A DNA stretch of 64,000 bases from Cobetia marina (GCF_001720485.1 NZ_CP017114.1:62001-126000); one strand, 5' to 3'; shown: positions 38,464 to 48,683, counted from the stretch's first letter. Made by a program: numbers and translations. Notes: generated by a model from the letters alone, not told the origin.

Positions 38464-40512
38464 TCAGGCCGCCTGGGCACCGATGCCGGAGTGACGCAGC
38501 AGGGCATCGACCTGCGGGTCACGGCCCCGGAAGGCGCGGAACAGCTCGGCGGCATCACGCGAGCCACCCTTGGCCAGTACCTCTTCCCGGAATCGCTGAC
38601 CGGTGGCGGTGTCGAAGACGGCGCTTTCCTCGAAGGCGCTGAAGGCATCCGCCGACAGCACTTCGGCCCACTTGTAGCTGTAGTAACCCGCGGCGTAACC
38701 GCCGGCGAAGATGTGGCTGAAGCCATTCTGGAAGCGGTTGAACTCGACCGCCGGGACCACGGCGACCTTGCTGCGTACCTCGTCGAGCAGCGTCTGGACA
38801 TCGCCGGCGGACGGCGTGTCGAGCTCGTGATGCAGGCGGAAGTCGAACAGCGAGAATTCCAGCTGGCGGACCATGGTCATCGCCGCCTGGAAGTTGCGTG
38901 CCGCCTGCAGGCGCTCGAGCATGTCGTCGGGCAGGCGCTCGCCGGTATCCACGTGACGCGCGATCAGATCCAGCCCTTCACGCTCGTAGCAGAAGTTCTC
39001 CATGAACTGGCTGGGCAGCTCGACGGCGTCCCACGCCACGCCATTGATGCCGGAGACTTCGGCGACTTCCTGACGGGTCAGCATGTGATGCAGACCGTGG
39101 CCGAACTCGTGGAACAGCGTGACCACCTCATCGTGGGTCAGCAGCGCCGGGCGGCCACCCACCGGGCGGGTGAAGTTGCAGGTCAGATAGGCGACCGGCA
39201 ACTGCAGGCTGCCATCCTCGCGGCGACGACGCACGCGGCACTCGTCCATCCAGGCGCCGCCACGCTTGCCTTCGCGGGCATAGAGATCGAGATAGAAGCC
39301 GGCGATCGGCGTGTCATTCTCGATCACCTCGTAGTAGCTGACGTCGTCGTGCCACACCGGCACTTCACGCTGCTGGAAGGTGATGCCGTAGAGGCGATTG
39401 ACCACCTCGAACAGTCCGTCGATGGCCTGCGGCGCCGGGAAGTAGGGGCGCAGCTGTTCCTGATTGATCGCGTAGCGTGATTCGCGCAGCTTCTCGCTGG
39501 CGTAGCCGACATCCCACGGTTGCAGGTCATCGATGCCGAGGCTTTCGGTGGCGTAGGCCGCCAGCTCGTTGAACTCTTCACGCGCCTGGGGCACTGCGCG
39601 GGTCGCGAGGTCCTCGAGGAAGCTGATGACCTGTGCCGGCGAGTCGGCCATCTTGGTCGCCAGTGACAGTGAGGCGTAATCGTCGAAACCGATCAGCCTG
39701 GCCAGTTCCTGACGCAGGGCCAGAATCTCCTCGATCACCGGACCGTTGTCGAAATCACCGGCGTTGGGACCCTTTTCCGAGGCGCGGGTGACGAAGGCGG
39801 TGTAGACCTCCTCGCGCAGCTCGCGGTTGTCGGCGTAGCTGAGCACCGGGAAGAAGCTCGGGAAGTCCAGGGTGATGCGATAGCCTTCCAGCCCCTTGGC
39901 CTCGGCGTTGGCCTTGAGCGCCGCGAGGCCGCTTTCCGGCACGCCCGCCAGCGCCTCTTCCTCGACATCCTTGTGCCAGGCCTGGGTGGCATCCAGCACA
40001 TGGTTGGAGAAGGTGTTGGAGAGTTCGGACAGGCGCGCCTGGATCTCGCCATAACGCTGCTTCTTGTCCTGGGGCAGATCGACACCGGCGAGACGGAAAT
40101 CGCGCAGACTGTTGGTGATCGCCTTCTGCTGGGCTTCATCGAGGCTTGCGAATTCATCGCTGTCCGCAAGGCGCTGATAGGCCGCAGCCAGATCGCTGTT
40201 CTGACCCACCCAGGTGGAGTAGGCCGACAGCTTGGCCAGACAGGCCTGATAGGCCTCGCGCAGCTTGGGGGAATTCATGGTCGAGTTGAGGTGCGAGACC
40301 GGTGACCAGGCCTGACTCAGGCGGTCGCCCAGCGCTTCCAGCGGCGCGGCGAAGTTGTCCCAGCGCGTGTCGTCGCGGGTGGCCTCGATCAGGCGCTCGA
40401 TCTCCTGCTGGTTGTGCTCCAGCAGTTCGCTGATCGCGTCTTCGACATGCTCGGCCTTGAGGGTGTCGAAGGGGGGCAGAGTGTTGCGTTCCAGCAGGGG
40501 ATTGATCGACAT
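38464..40512 (-). CDS. prlC: oligopeptidase A (M3 family)
   Basis: This 682-residue cytoplasmic metallopeptidase degrades short peptides, including cleaved signal peptides. The M3 zinc motif is HEFGHGLHHML, with the downstream Glu in the SGINGVAWDAVELPSQFMENFCYE block, and the C-terminal FAGGYAAGYYSYKWAEVLSADAF. GAGG precedes the ATG at 40512; the frame continues to 40599 without a ribosome site. Confidence 0.95.
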   Translation of the reverse strand: MSINPLLERNTLPPFDTLKAEHVEDAISELLEHNQQEIERLIEATRDDTRWDNFAAPLEALGDRLSQAWSPVSHLNSTMNSPKLREAYQACLAKLSAYSTWVGQNSDLAAAYQRLADSDEFASLDEAQQKAITNSLRDFRLAGVDLPQDKKQRYGEIQARLSELSNTFSNHVLDATQAWHKDVEEEALAGVPESGLAALKANAEAKGLEGYRITLDFPSFFPVLSYADNRELREEVYTAFVTRASEKGPNAGDFDNGPVIEEILALRQELARLIGFDDYASLSLATKMADSPAQVISFLEDLATRAVPQAREEFNELAAYATESLGIDDLQPWDVGYASEKLRESRYAINQEQLRPYFPAPQAIDGLFEVVNRLYGITFQQREVPVWHDDVSYYEVIENDTPIAGFYLDLYAREGKRGGAWMDECRVRRRREDGSLQLPVAYLTCNFTRPVGGRPALLTHDEVVTLFHEFGHGLHHMLTRQEVAEVSGINGVAWDAVELPSQFMENFCYEREGLDLIARHVDTGERLPDDMLERLQAARNFQAAMTMVRQLEFSLFDFRLHHELDTPSAGDVQTLLDEVRSKVAVVPAVEFNRFQNGFSHIFAGGYAAGYYSYKWAEVLSADAFSAFEESAVFDTATGQRFREEVLAKGGSRDAAELFRAFRGRDPQVDALLRHSGIGAQAA

Positions 40513-40794
40513 CGTGTACCTCGCGTCATTCGGATGGGCGGCAGCGGTGAACGGTAAAGGAAGACTGGCGCATCGGAGGCGCCACGAGAACGGTGTCACC
40601 GTCGCCGCGGGGATACCTAGAATGTGAGGCCTTGGCGCGTGTTATTCAATCTATCGACCCGATAGGAGGCGGCCCGGACCTCTCCGCGTGGGACGCCCGA
40701 GCCGAGCCCGCATTGGCCCTGAACGACGCGGCTGCTATCTTGCAGCCCCTGATGAGCCTTCATTGACTATCGATTCTTCACCACGAGAGCAGAC

Positions 40795-42138
40795 ATGAGC
40801 GAAACCACCGAACGCTGGGGCAGTCGCCGCGCCTTCATCCTGGCCGTCACCGGCGCTGCCGTCGGGTTGGGCAACATCTGGCGCTTCCCGTACATGACGG
40901 GCGAGAACGGCGGTTCGGCCTTTCTGCTGCTGTACATCGGCTTCGTGCTGCTGCTGGGCCTGCCGGTGATGATGGCCGAGATCATGATCGGTCGCGCCGG
41001 TCGGCGCGGGCCGATGCAGGCGCTCGCCCATCTGGCGACCAGCGCTGGCCGTACGCCGAACTGGCGCTGGCTGGGCTTCTTCGGTGCCATCACCATGTTC
41101 TTCATCCTGTCGTTCTATTCGGTGGTGTCGGGCTGGTCGATCGAGTATCTGGTCGATTCACTGAAGGGGGACTTCAGCGGCATGAGCCCGCCGGAGATCG
41201 GCGCCTCCTTCGGTGCCTTTCTGGAAGACCCGGTCACCATGACCTTCAACCACACCGTCTTCATGCTGATGACCATGAGCGTGGTGGCCGCCGGCATCTC
41301 CTCGGGGCTCGAACGTCTCAACAACCTGATGATGCCGCTGCTCTACGTGCTGTTGCTGGCATTGGCCGGTTACAGCATCAGCACTCCGGGCTTCGGTCCC
41401 GCCATCAGCTGGCTGTTCATGCCCAATCCCGACGCCATCACGCTGGACGTGATACTCAATGCCATGGGGCATGCCTTCTTCACGCTGGCGGTCGGCGCCT
41501 GTGCGCTGATGGCCTATGGCGCCTACATGCCGGAGCGCCAGAGTCTGCCGACGGCCGCGATCGCCGTGGCGGCGCTGGACATCGGGGTGGCATTGCTGGC
41601 GGGGATCGCCATCTTCGCGGCGGTGTTCAGTCAGGGGCTGGACCCGGCTTCCGGGCCCGGCCTGATGTTCGTCAGCCTGCCCATCGCCTTTGCCAATCTG
41701 CCGGGCGGTAGCCTGCTGCTGGCGCTGTTCTTTCTGTTGCTGCTGCTGGCGACCTGGACCAGCTCGATCAACATCGCCGAGCCCATCGTCGAGGTGCTGC
41801 AGGGCTGGGGAATGACACGTCGGCGTGCCGCGCTGGCGGTGGGCATCGCGGTCTGGGCGATGGGCCTGTTGTCGGTGCTGTCCTTCTCGAGCCTCAAGGA
41901 AGTGCACCTGCTGGGCGAGATGAACGCCTTCGATGTGGTGACGACGATTCCGCCGGACTTCTTCCTGCCGATCGGCGGCCTGCTGATCGCCATCTTCGCG
42001 GGCTGGATCATGCCGCAGAATCTGGCATTGGCGGGGCTGGGGACGTCGCGTCGTTTCTTCCGTTGCTGGCGTTGGGTGCTGCGCTGGATCTCGATTCCGC
42101 TGGTGCTGGTCGTGCTGGGGTGGAGCTTCTTCAAGTAG
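40795..42138 (+). CDS. sodium-dependent transporter, NSS/SNF family
   Basis: The 447 residues have about eleven to twelve helices. The NSS signature is at the N terminus: WGSRRAFILAVTGAAVGLGNIWRFPYMTGENGGSAF, containing the sodium and substrate site of helix 1. A second half has SSINIAEPIVEVL. Bacterial members take up amino acids such as tryptophan, leucine or tyrosine with Na+; specificity cannot be read from sequence alone. The gene stands alone and is divergent from prlC. Confidence 0.92.
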   Translation: MSETTERWGSRRAFILAVTGAAVGLGNIWRFPYMTGENGGSAFLLLYIGFVLLLGLPVMMAEIMIGRAGRRGPMQALAHLATSAGRTPNWRWLGFFGAITMFFILSFYSVVSGWSIEYLVDSLKGDFSGMSPPEIGASFGAFLEDPVTMTFNHTVFMLMTMSVVAAGISSGLERLNNLMMPLLYVLLLALAGYSISTPGFGPAISWLFMPNPDAITLDVILNAMGHAFFTLAVGACALMAYGAYMPERQSLPTAAIAVAALDIGVALLAGIAIFAAVFSQGLDPASGPGLMFVSLPIAFANLPGGSLLLALFFLLLLLATWTSSINIAEPIVEVLQGWGMTRRRAALAVGIAVWAMGLLSVLSFSSLKEVHLLGEMNAFDVVTTIPPDFFLPIGGLLIAIFAGWIMPQNLALAGLGTSRRFFRCWRWVLRWISIPLVLVVLGWSFFK

Positions 42139-42305
42139 ACTGCCAAGGGTTACGTGAGCAGGGCGTTTAGTCCTCGGGAGGGGCGGTGCCGCAAGGCGGG
42201 GAAATGAGCGTCGTCGAGCAAACCGCAACGCGATTCAGGCTGCCGCGCTATTGGCATCATGACGATGGGAGCAGTAGGCTGGTGGCCTAATTCAGGAGGC
42301 AAGGC

Positions 42306-42848
42306 ATGAGCATTCGATCCTTCAAGGGCCTGACGCCGCGGCTGGGCGAACGGGTTTTCATCGACCCCAGCAGTGTCGTACTGGGCGATGTCGCCCTCGG
42401 TGATGACAGCTCGGTATGGCCACTGGCCGTGATCCGCGGCGACATGCACCGTATCCGTATCGGCGCGCGTACCAGCGTGCAGGACGGGGCAGTGCTGCAC
42501 ATCACTCACGCCAGCGACTTCAATCCGGGCGGCCATCCGCTGGAAATCGGTGACGACGTCACCATCGGCCACAAGGCCGTGCTGCACGGCTGCACCATCC
42601 ATGACCGCGTGCTGGTCGGCATGGGAGCCATCGTGATGGACGGTGTGGTGGTGGAGGATGAGGTCATCATCGCGGCGGGCGCACTGGTGCCGCCTGGCAA
42701 GCGTCTCGAAGGCGGGCATGTGTATGCGGGCAATCCCGCGCGTGCGCTGCGTCCCATCAAGGACAGCGAGCGTGAGTTCTTCACCTATTCGGCGGTGAAC
42801 TACGTCAAGCTGAAGGATCAGCATCTGGCTGAGGATTACGCCGGCTGA
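42306..42848 (+). CDS. gamma-carbonic anhydrase family protein (YrdA-like)
   Basis: The 180 residues form a left-handed beta-helix of hexapeptide repeats with zinc-site histidines in DGAVLHITH, IGHKAVLHGCTIHDR and the repeat GMGAIVMDGVVV. Wording and length match the YrdA/CaiE-related gamma-class carbonic anhydrase family, many of which are inactive or activity-regulated. AGGAGG lies before the ATG. A G+C-rich hairpin follows the gene. Confidence 0.9.
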   Translation: MSIRSFKGLTPRLGERVFIDPSSVVLGDVALGDDSSVWPLAVIRGDMHRIRIGARTSVQDGAVLHITHASDFNPGGHPLEIGDDVTIGHKAVLHGCTIHDRVLVGMGAIVMDGVVVEDEVIIAAGALVPPGKRLEGGHVYAGNPARALRPIKDSEREFFTYSAVNYVKLKDQHLAEDYAG

Positions 42849-42883
42849 ACCTCCTTCAAGGAGTTCCCCGAGCGCAGCAAAGA

Positions 42884-42919
42884 GCACTCCCCCGTCGGCC
42901 CTGGCTGGCGGGGGAGTGC
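42884..42919 (+). terminator. hairpin after the gamma-carbonic anhydrase gene
   Basis: GCACTCCCCCG pairs with CGGGGGAGTGC over a 14-base loop; a short T run follows. Confidence 0.6.
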
Positions 42920-42992
42920 GCGTTTCGGGGGCTGCATTTCCCGAGCGTTGACGGTGGAGGCAGCATCTGCACTCACAAACCCGGACAAGCCA

Positions 42993-43038
42993 TTGTTTTT
43001 CATGAAATGCTTGCGTCATAATCTGGACATATATCCAG
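42993..43038 (+). promoter_or_regulatory. promoter with SOS-box-like palindrome before the ydjM-like gene
   Basis: A sigma-70 promoter is visible: TTGTTT at 42993-42998, 18 bases, then CATAAT at 43017-43022. Directly after it lies the near-perfect palindrome CTGGACATATATCCAG (43023-43038), which covers the predicted start of transcription. It keeps the CTG-N10-CAG frame of LexA boxes, but both inner T/A bases of CTGT/ACAG are changed to G/C. Confidence 0.55.
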
Positions 43039-43095
43039 TGCCAGTGTGTGGTGACTGGTCCAGTGACATCGTCGAGGGCTCGCGACCCGTATCTC

Positions 43096-43803
43096 ATGGC
43101 CAATTTTCGTACCCATATCACCGTGGCAGCCTTTGCCGGCGGTATCGTGGCGGCGGCCGGCTGGCAAGGCGGCCTGTGGTCACTGGCGGAGGGTGTGCCG
43201 CTGGCGAGCCTGACGACCTTCGGTGGCATCCTGCCGGACATCGACTCCGACAACTCGCGCGCCATCCGTATCCTGTTCACGCTGTTTGCGGTGCTGGCGA
43301 CCATGGCCTGCGTGCTGCTGCTGCAGGACCGCCTGCTGGCGGGGCCGCTGATGATGGCGGGCGGCGCGACCTATCTGGGCGTGCGCTATGTGGCCAGCGC
43401 CATCTTCAAGCGTTTCACCGTCCATCGCGGCATCTGGCATTCCCTGCTGGCCTCATTGCTGTGCTCGCTGGGCGTGACGGCCGCCAGTCTGCATCTGCTC
43501 GGCCAGAGCGAGGAGCAGGCCTGGTGGCAGGGCGCCGCCCTGTTGTTCGGCGCCATGATCCATCTGTTGCTGGATGAGATGTACAGCGTCGACATGGTCG
43601 GAGCGCGTCTCAAGAAGAGTTTCGGCACTGCCTTCAAGCTGTTCGATTACCGCGAGCCGGGCAACTCGCTGGCGATGGTGGCGGTGATCGCCGCGATGAC
43701 TCCCTGGCTACCGCCGCTGGCGGTGCTGGTGGACATCATGCACCTGCAGGGACCGCTGTCCGTCTTCGGCGCCAGCCTGTCTCGCCTGATGGCCGGTGTC
43801 TGA
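43096..43803 (+). CDS. YdjM-like membrane-bound metal-dependent hydrolase family protein
   Basis: The 235 residues have about four transmembrane segments. Two conserved polar sites are present, GGILPDIDSDNSRA and VHRGIWHSLLASLL, which define the DUF457/YdjM family of predicted metal-dependent hydrolases. A third block reads HLLLDEMYSVDMVG. No substrate is known for the family; E. coli ydjM belongs to the SOS regulon. ATG 43096 begins ANFRTHITVAAFAGG as in relatives; upstream in-frame starts at 43048 lie within the control region. Confidence 0.82.
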   Translation: MANFRTHITVAAFAGGIVAAAGWQGGLWSLAEGVPLASLTTFGGILPDIDSDNSRAIRILFTLFAVLATMACVLLLQDRLLAGPLMMAGGATYLGVRYVASAIFKRFTVHRGIWHSLLASLLCSLGVTAASLHLLGQSEEQAWWQGAALLFGAMIHLLLDEMYSVDMVGARLKKSFGTAFKLFDYREPGNSLAMVAVIAAMTPWLPPLAVLVDIMHLQGPLSVFGASLSRLMAGV

Positions 43804-43839
43804 CACGACGGCTACCTCTCCCGCAGCCCGCCTTGCGCT

Positions 43840-45285
43840 TCAGCGCCGGTAGGGTTCGGCACTCAGGCCATGCTTCTTGAGCTTGTCGTAAAGTGTCTTG
43901 CGCGGCAGTCCCAGTCGCTCGCAGGCCATCACGACCTGTCCGCGGCACGCGGCCAGCGCGTCACGGATGAGCGCGGCCTCGAAGGCCTCCATGCGTGTCG
44001 GCAGTGCCTGCCCTTCGGTTGCCTGGCTGACGCTCTCTTCCAGTGACATCTCCGCCTGCAGGCTGCGTTGTTCGGCGGAACCTCCCGGCGGCTGCCCCTC
44101 CGCCATGCTGTCGCCGATATTGCCCTCCAGTCCCCCCAGCAGCACATGACGCTCCGCACAGTTTCTCAGCTCACGCACATTGCCTGGCCAGTCATGGTCG
44201 AGCAGCGCCTGCAGCGTACGCGAATCCAGCGGCGGAACCTCCAGACTGGTGCGCTCGCTGGCCAGAATGGCGAAGTGTCGAAACAGCTGCAGGATATCCT
44301 CGCGATGCTCACGCAGTGGCGGCAGATACAGCGTGACGACGTTCAGGCGGTAGTAGAGGTCTTCACGAAAGTCGCCGGCGCTGGCCGCTTCACGCAGGTC
44401 ACGCTTGGTGGCCGCGATGACGCGGATGTCGATGGGGCGCGGTGTATTGCTGCCCAGTCGCTCGATACTGCGCTCCTGGAGGACACGCAACAGCTTGATC
44501 TGCAACGACATCGGCATGGACTCGATCTCATCGAGAAACAGGGTGCCGCCGTCGGCGTGTTCCAGCTTGCCGATCCGGCGCTCGCTGGCGCCGGTAAAGG
44601 CCCCCTTCTCGTGGCCGAACAGCTCCGACTCGATCAACGTCTCCGGCATGCCGCCACAATTGAGTGCCACGAAGGGCTTGCTGGCACGGAGACTGCGCTC
44701 GTGGAGACAGCGGGCCACGCGATCCTTGCCGGCTCCGGTCTCGCCGTACAGCAGGGTATCGGCATCCACCGCCGCCAGCCGTGAGACCTGGGCATCCAGG
44801 CGCTGAATCACCTCGCTGCTGCCGACCAGACGTGGCCCGGCGCTGTTGCGCTGGGTATCCAGCTGCTCGCGCAGTGAGCGGTTCTCCAGCGCCAGACGCC
44901 TGGCGGCCACCGCACGCCGCACCCCGTCCAGCAGCCGCTCACGATCGAAGGGTTTCTCGATGAAGTCCCAGGCGCCGCCCTGCATGGCGGAGACGGCGGT
45001 ATCGACATCGCCATGCCCTGTCATCACGATCACCGGCAGCTCGTCATCCAGCTCACGGGCAGCGCGCAGCAGGCTCAGACCATCCATGCCCGGCATGCGG
45101 ATGTCGGTGATCACCACGCCTTCGAAGGGGGCTTCGGTGTTCAGGATCTCAAGCGCTTCCTCGGCACTGGCCAGCGGCCGGGTGAGGTAATCGGCCAGCA
45201 TCAGGCTCTGGCTCAGGCTGTCGCGTAGATGTGGTTCGTCATCCACGACCAGCACCTGCATGTCAGCATTCGTGACATCACTCAT
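43840..45285 (-). CDS. dctD: sigma-54-dependent response regulator, DctD type
   Basis: The 481 residues form a receiver domain with phospho-acceptor Asp61 ([10 protein letters not shown]), then an AAA+ domain. The AAA+ domain has [11 protein letters not shown], the GAFTGA loop and [12 protein letters not shown] Fis-type helix-turn-helix follows ([28 protein letters not shown]). This matches DctD, which activates C4-dicarboxylate transport genes with sigma-54. The start overlaps the kinase gene by four bases. No dctA or dctPQM transporter gene is in the window; nearby transport genes are for lactate, so the target here may differ. Confidence 0.87.
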   Translation of the reverse strand: MSDVTNADMQVLVVDDEPHLRDSLSQSLMLADYLTRPLASAEEALEILNTEAPFEGVVITDIRMPGMDGLSLLRAARELDDELPVIVMTGHGDVDTAVSAMQGGAWDFIEKPFDRERLLDGVRRAVAARRLALENRSLREQLDTQRNSAGPRLVGSSEVIQRLDAQVSRLAAVDADTLLYGETGAGKDRVARCLHERSLRASKPFVALNCGGMPETLIESELFGHEKGAFTGASERRIGKLEHADGGTLFLDEIESMPMSLQIKLLRVLQERSIERLGSNTPRPIDIRVIAATKRDLREAASAGDFREDLYYRLNVVTLYLPPLREHREDILQLFRHFAILASERTSLEVPPLDSRTLQALLDHDWPGNVRELRNCAERHVLLGGLEGNIGDSMAEGQPPGGSAEQRSLQAEMSLEESVSQATEGQALPTRMEAFEAALIRDALAACRGQVVMACERLGLPRKTLYDKLKKHGLSAEPYRR

Positions 45286-47642
45286 GACGGCTCCTGTGAA
45301 TTGGCGGCGGCGGATGGGGAAAGGGGCTGTGAGGGCGTGCCCGACGCCGGCAGCGTCAGTCGGAACAGTGCGCCCCCCAGCGGTGAGGGATGCGCCTCGA
45401 GGGTGCCGCCGAGATCCGCCACGATACGCGCGCTGATCGACAGCCCCAGTCCCAGTCCCTTGCCATCGGCGCGCTGGGTATAGAAGGGTTCGAAGACCCG
45501 TGTCAGCTGGGCTGGCGCAAGCCCCGGGCCGTTGTCATGCACTTCCAGCACCACTTGCGTGCCTTCACTGCCGGCTCGTTCATGCAGGTTCAGCTGGAGG
45601 CAGGCTGGCGCTGACGGCCTGTCGGCCAGCGCATCCAGTGCATTGCTGAGCAGATTGACCAGTACCTGCTCGAGGCGTACCGGTTCGGCGCGCACCCTGG
45701 GCAGGGCGGTGCTCTGCTCACGCGTGATGTCGACTGCCTGGGCATCACGGCGTGGCTGCAGCAGGCGCAGGGCATAGTCGAGACTGGTGGCGAGGTCGAC
45801 CGCTTCCAGGCGGTCACCACTCTTGCGCGAGAACTGGCGCAGCTGGGCGCTGATCTCGCCCATGCGCTGGGTCAGCTCGGTGATCTGGCGCAGGTTGCTC
45901 TCGACCTGAGGTGTCTGGGCACGGGCGAGGAAGGCGCTGGCATTCTCGGCATAGGCGCGGATGGCGGCCAGTGGCTGGTTGAGCTCGTGGTTGATGCCGG
46001 CGGCCAGCTCGCCAAGCACTGCCAGCTTGGCGGTCTGGATCAGTTCATCGCGGGTCGCGCGCAGCTCACGCTCGGCGCGGGTACGCTCCTCGACTTCCGC
46101 GCTCAGGCGCGCATTGCTGGCAGCGAGGTCACGGGTGCGCTCGACCACGCGTTGCTCGAAGGCATCGCGTGCCTGGGCGAGGGCCTCGGCCTGGGCGCGC
46201 CGCTCGCTGACATCGAAGACCGTCACCAGCCAGCGCGGGCCATTGGGGCTCGGTAGCGGGGCGCAGGACAGCTCCAGCGGCACGGCCACTCCGCTGCGCA
46301 GGCCATGCACTTCCAGCGGCCCGATCGGGCGGGGGCGGGTCAGGTGGTCCAGCAGCGCACGCTCGGCCGGCAGGAACAGTTCGCGCAGGTCACGCCCTTC
46401 GCGTGCGCTGGGCTGCCGGGGGCTGTCGTCCCGTGAGGCATCGGCGCTCAAGGGCGAACCGAACAGCGCCACGGCGGTAGGATTGAGGTACACCAGGTGA
46501 GCACGTTCATCGAGGATGCACAGCCCCGCCTGAGTGCGGTCGATGATGCCCCGCACCCGTTGCTGACTGGCGGCGAGCGACTGTCGTTCACGTTCGGCGA
46601 ACAGACGCCGCTCGCGCAGGATGCGCAGCCGTTGCCAGCCCAGCCCCGCCAGCAGGCACAGCAGTACGTAGCCACCGGCGGCCAGTCCGGCGGCTTGCCA
46701 GATGCTGCCGCGCAGCGGGGCCAGGGGCTTGAGCACATGCAGGCGCCAGCCGATGTCCGGCAGCGGGCGTGACAGGCTCAACCAGGCGTGCTGCCAGAGA
46801 TCGCCCGGCGTCAGTTGCAGCAGCTCGACCGTGGTGACAGCGTCGAGACGCAAGGGCGGCTCGGGCGTCGACAGATCGGACAAGGCTTCACGGTGATAGA
46901 GCCGCAGGGGGCGCAGGCGTTGATTGGCATAGCGCTGGGTGTCGAGCAGCCGGTTGCGGGTCTCGTCACTGAGGGGGTCCAGCGTGCGCAGTACCCGGTC
47001 GGGCTGACTGGCGATGAAGATCACGCCGTGCGGGTCGGTGACCATGATGTCGGCATTCTGATCCAGCCATGCCGCTTCCAGCGCGGCGATCTGCACCTTG
47101 GCCACCACCACGCCGCGCCGCCCGCGGGGACTCACCACGCTGGCGCTGAAGAAGTAGCCACGCTCGCCGGAACTGGTCCCCAGCCCGTAGAAGCGTGCTT
47201 CGCCGCCATCGATGGCGTCCTTCCAGTAGGGGCGGAAGCGATAGTTCTGGCCGATGAAGGTGGATGCCGAGCGCCAGTTGCTGGCGGCGATGGTGGTGCC
47301 GACGTCGTTGACCAGGTAGAGGTCGGACACCTTCGCGAGCGCGCGCATGCGATCCAGCCGTTGATTGAGTGCCATCTCGGCGCTGGGGTCATCGGGGGCA
47401 TCAAGGAAAGCGCGCAGCTGATCGTTCTCGGCGACCAGCCGTGGCAGGTAGGCATGCTGACTCAGTTGACCACGCAGGCTGGCGGCGGTCAGGCGCAACT
47501 CGTTGTCTGCTTCATGGGTCAGGCGCTCGAGTGACTGGCTGCGCGCGACGGCCACCGCCTGCCAGACGCACAGCATCAGACCGATCGGTAGCACGATCGC
47601 CAGCAGCAGACGCCAGTGGTGAGGCAGACGCGTGTCCTTCAT
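45282..47642 (-). CDS. dctB: sensor histidine kinase, DctB type
   Basis: The 786 residues include two transmembrane helices, near residues 10-28 and about 310-335. They enclose a periplasmic Cache-like sensor with the DctB-type IGQNYRFRPYWKDAI and RFYGLGTSSGERGYFFS. A PAS-like domain and a coiled coil follow, then the kinase core with His552 in GINHELNQPLAAIRAYAENA, VLVNLLSNALDAL, HDNGPGL and GKGLGLGLSI. DctB senses external C4-dicarboxylates. It overlaps dctD and lies 76 bases after the lldR-type gene, so the three may form one transcript. Confidence 0.87.
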   Translation of the reverse strand: MKDTRLPHHWRLLLAIVLPIGLMLCVWQAVAVARSQSLERLTHEADNELRLTAASLRGQLSQHAYLPRLVAENDQLRAFLDAPDDPSAEMALNQRLDRMRALAKVSDLYLVNDVGTTIAASNWRSASTFIGQNYRFRPYWKDAIDGGEARFYGLGTSSGERGYFFSASVVSPRGRRGVVVAKVQIAALEAAWLDQNADIMVTDPHGVIFIASQPDRVLRTLDPLSDETRNRLLDTQRYANQRLRPLRLYHREALSDLSTPEPPLRLDAVTTVELLQLTPGDLWQHAWLSLSRPLPDIGWRLHVLKPLAPLRGSIWQAAGLAAGGYVLLCLLAGLGWQRLRILRERRLFAERERQSLAASQQRVRGIIDRTQAGLCILDERAHLVYLNPTAVALFGSPLSADASRDDSPRQPSAREGRDLRELFLPAERALLDHLTRPRPIGPLEVHGLRSGVAVPLELSCAPLPSPNGPRWLVTVFDVSERRAQAEALAQARDAFEQRVVERTRDLAASNARLSAEVEERTRAERELRATRDELIQTAKLAVLGELAAGINHELNQPLAAIRAYAENASAFLARAQTPQVESNLRQITELTQRMGEISAQLRQFSRKSGDRLEAVDLATSLDYALRLLQPRRDAQAVDITREQSTALPRVRAEPVRLEQVLVNLLSNALDALADRPSAPACLQLNLHERAGSEGTQVVLEVHDNGPGLAPAQLTRVFEPFYTQRADGKGLGLGLSISARIVADLGGTLEAHPSPLGGALFRLTLPASGTPSQPLSPSAAANSQEPS

Positions 47643-47718
47643 CGGCAGGCCTTCCTGGGCAAGGGCTCAAGGGGAAGGGGGGGGCGGCCACCCTCACTGA
47701 TCCATCAGCGTTGCACCC

Positions 47719-48486
47719 TCAGCGCTCCGGCATGGCCTGTGCACGGCGCAGGGCACGCTGTGCACGGGTTTCGGCGCGCTCCAGCTCCAGCAGTGAATCC
47801 TCGACGAACACCAGGTGCTCGTGGGCCGCGTTGCGGGCGTCCTCGGCGCGTCCTTCCATGATCGCCTCGAACAGGGTGCGGTGCTGCTGGATCAGGCGCG
47901 GACGCGATTCCGGCTTCTCGAACAGGTGGCGCAGGTTGGCCACGATGCTCTTCTCCAGCAACTGGAACAGGCTGCGCATCGAGTGCAGCAGCACCACGTT
48001 GTGTGCGGCCTCGGCGATGGCGAGGTGGAAGGCGGCATCCGCGCCGGCTTCCAGTTCCGGGTCACGTCCCTCGAAACTCTTCTCCAGCGTCTCGAAGCAT
48101 TGACGCAGCATCTCCTTGTCGGCCGGAGTGGAGCGCATGGCAGCGTAATAGGCGCTGATGCCTTCCAGGGCGTCGCGAAACTCCAGCAGGTCGAGATTGA
48201 ACTCGGAGTGCCGACCCAGCAGCGCACTGAGCGGGTCGGACCAGGCGCGCGCCAACTCTTCGGACACGTAGGTGCCGCCACCCTGACGTGAGGTCAAAAG
48301 CCCGCGCGCCGCCAGCTTCTGGATGGCTTCCCGTACGGACGGTCGCGAGACCTCGAACTGCTCGGCGAGGGTGCGCTCCGGAGGAAGCCGCTCACCGGGC
48401 TTCAGACTGCCTTCGAGAATCATGCTCTCGAGGCGCTCGGTGAGCACATCGGCGATACGGGGTTGGCGGACGGGGGCGTAACGCAT
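47719..48486 (-). CDS. lldR: FadR-family transcriptional regulator, LldR/PdhR-like
   Basis: The 255 residues have a GntR winged helix (LKPGERLPPERTLAEQFEVSRPSVREAIQKLAARGLLTSRQGGGTYV) and a C-terminal FCD helical ligand domain with DAAFHLAIAEAAHN. It is divergent from lldP, with three operators of the AATTGGT-N3-ACCAATT type between, as used by LldR and PdhR. This supports a lactate- or pyruvate-responsive repressor of lldP-dld, which is inference from arrangement and site type. Its own promoter overlaps the same operators. Confidence 0.85.
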   Translation of the reverse strand: MRYAPVRQPRIADVLTERLESMILEGSLKPGERLPPERTLAEQFEVSRPSVREAIQKLAARGLLTSRQGGGTYVSEELARAWSDPLSALLGRHSEFNLDLLEFRDALEGISAYYAAMRSTPADKEMLRQCFETLEKSFEGRDPELEAGADAAFHLAIAEAAHNVVLLHSMRSLFQLLEKSIVANLRHLFEKPESRPRLIQQHRTLFEAIMEGRAEDARNAAHEHLVFVEDSLLELERAETRAQRALRRAQAMPER

Positions 48487-48607
48487 GGAAGTGTCCTTGC
48501 GGCAGGAGTGAAAGGTGGCGCCGAGTGCTGCAAGCCGGTGTGCGGCATGCAGAAGAGGCGCGACCGAGGATCAGTGTGGCGTGTGGCGACTTCGCACTAC
48601 AGCCGAC

Positions 48608-48622
48608 ATTGGTCTTACCAAT
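48608..48622. promoter_or_regulatory. LldR/PdhR-type operator O1
   Basis: ATTGGTCTTACCAAT is a perfect 6-3-6 palindrome of the FadR-subfamily type, about 122 bases before the lldR start. Confidence 0.75.
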
Positions 48623-48666
48623 ATGTATGACAACCACGCCTCGCGTGGCTGATTGGGATTGCCAGC

Positions 48667-48683
48667 AATTGGTAATACCAATT
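48667..48683. promoter_or_regulatory. LldR/PdhR-type operator O2
   Basis: AATTGGTAATACCAATT is a perfect 7-3-7 palindrome matching AATTGGT-N3-ACCAATT, upstream of the lldP -35 element. Confidence 0.8.

Noticed and set aside
38419..39480. 353-residue open frame opposite prlC
   Set aside because: No recognisable family, and the zinc peptidase motif on the other strand is decisive.
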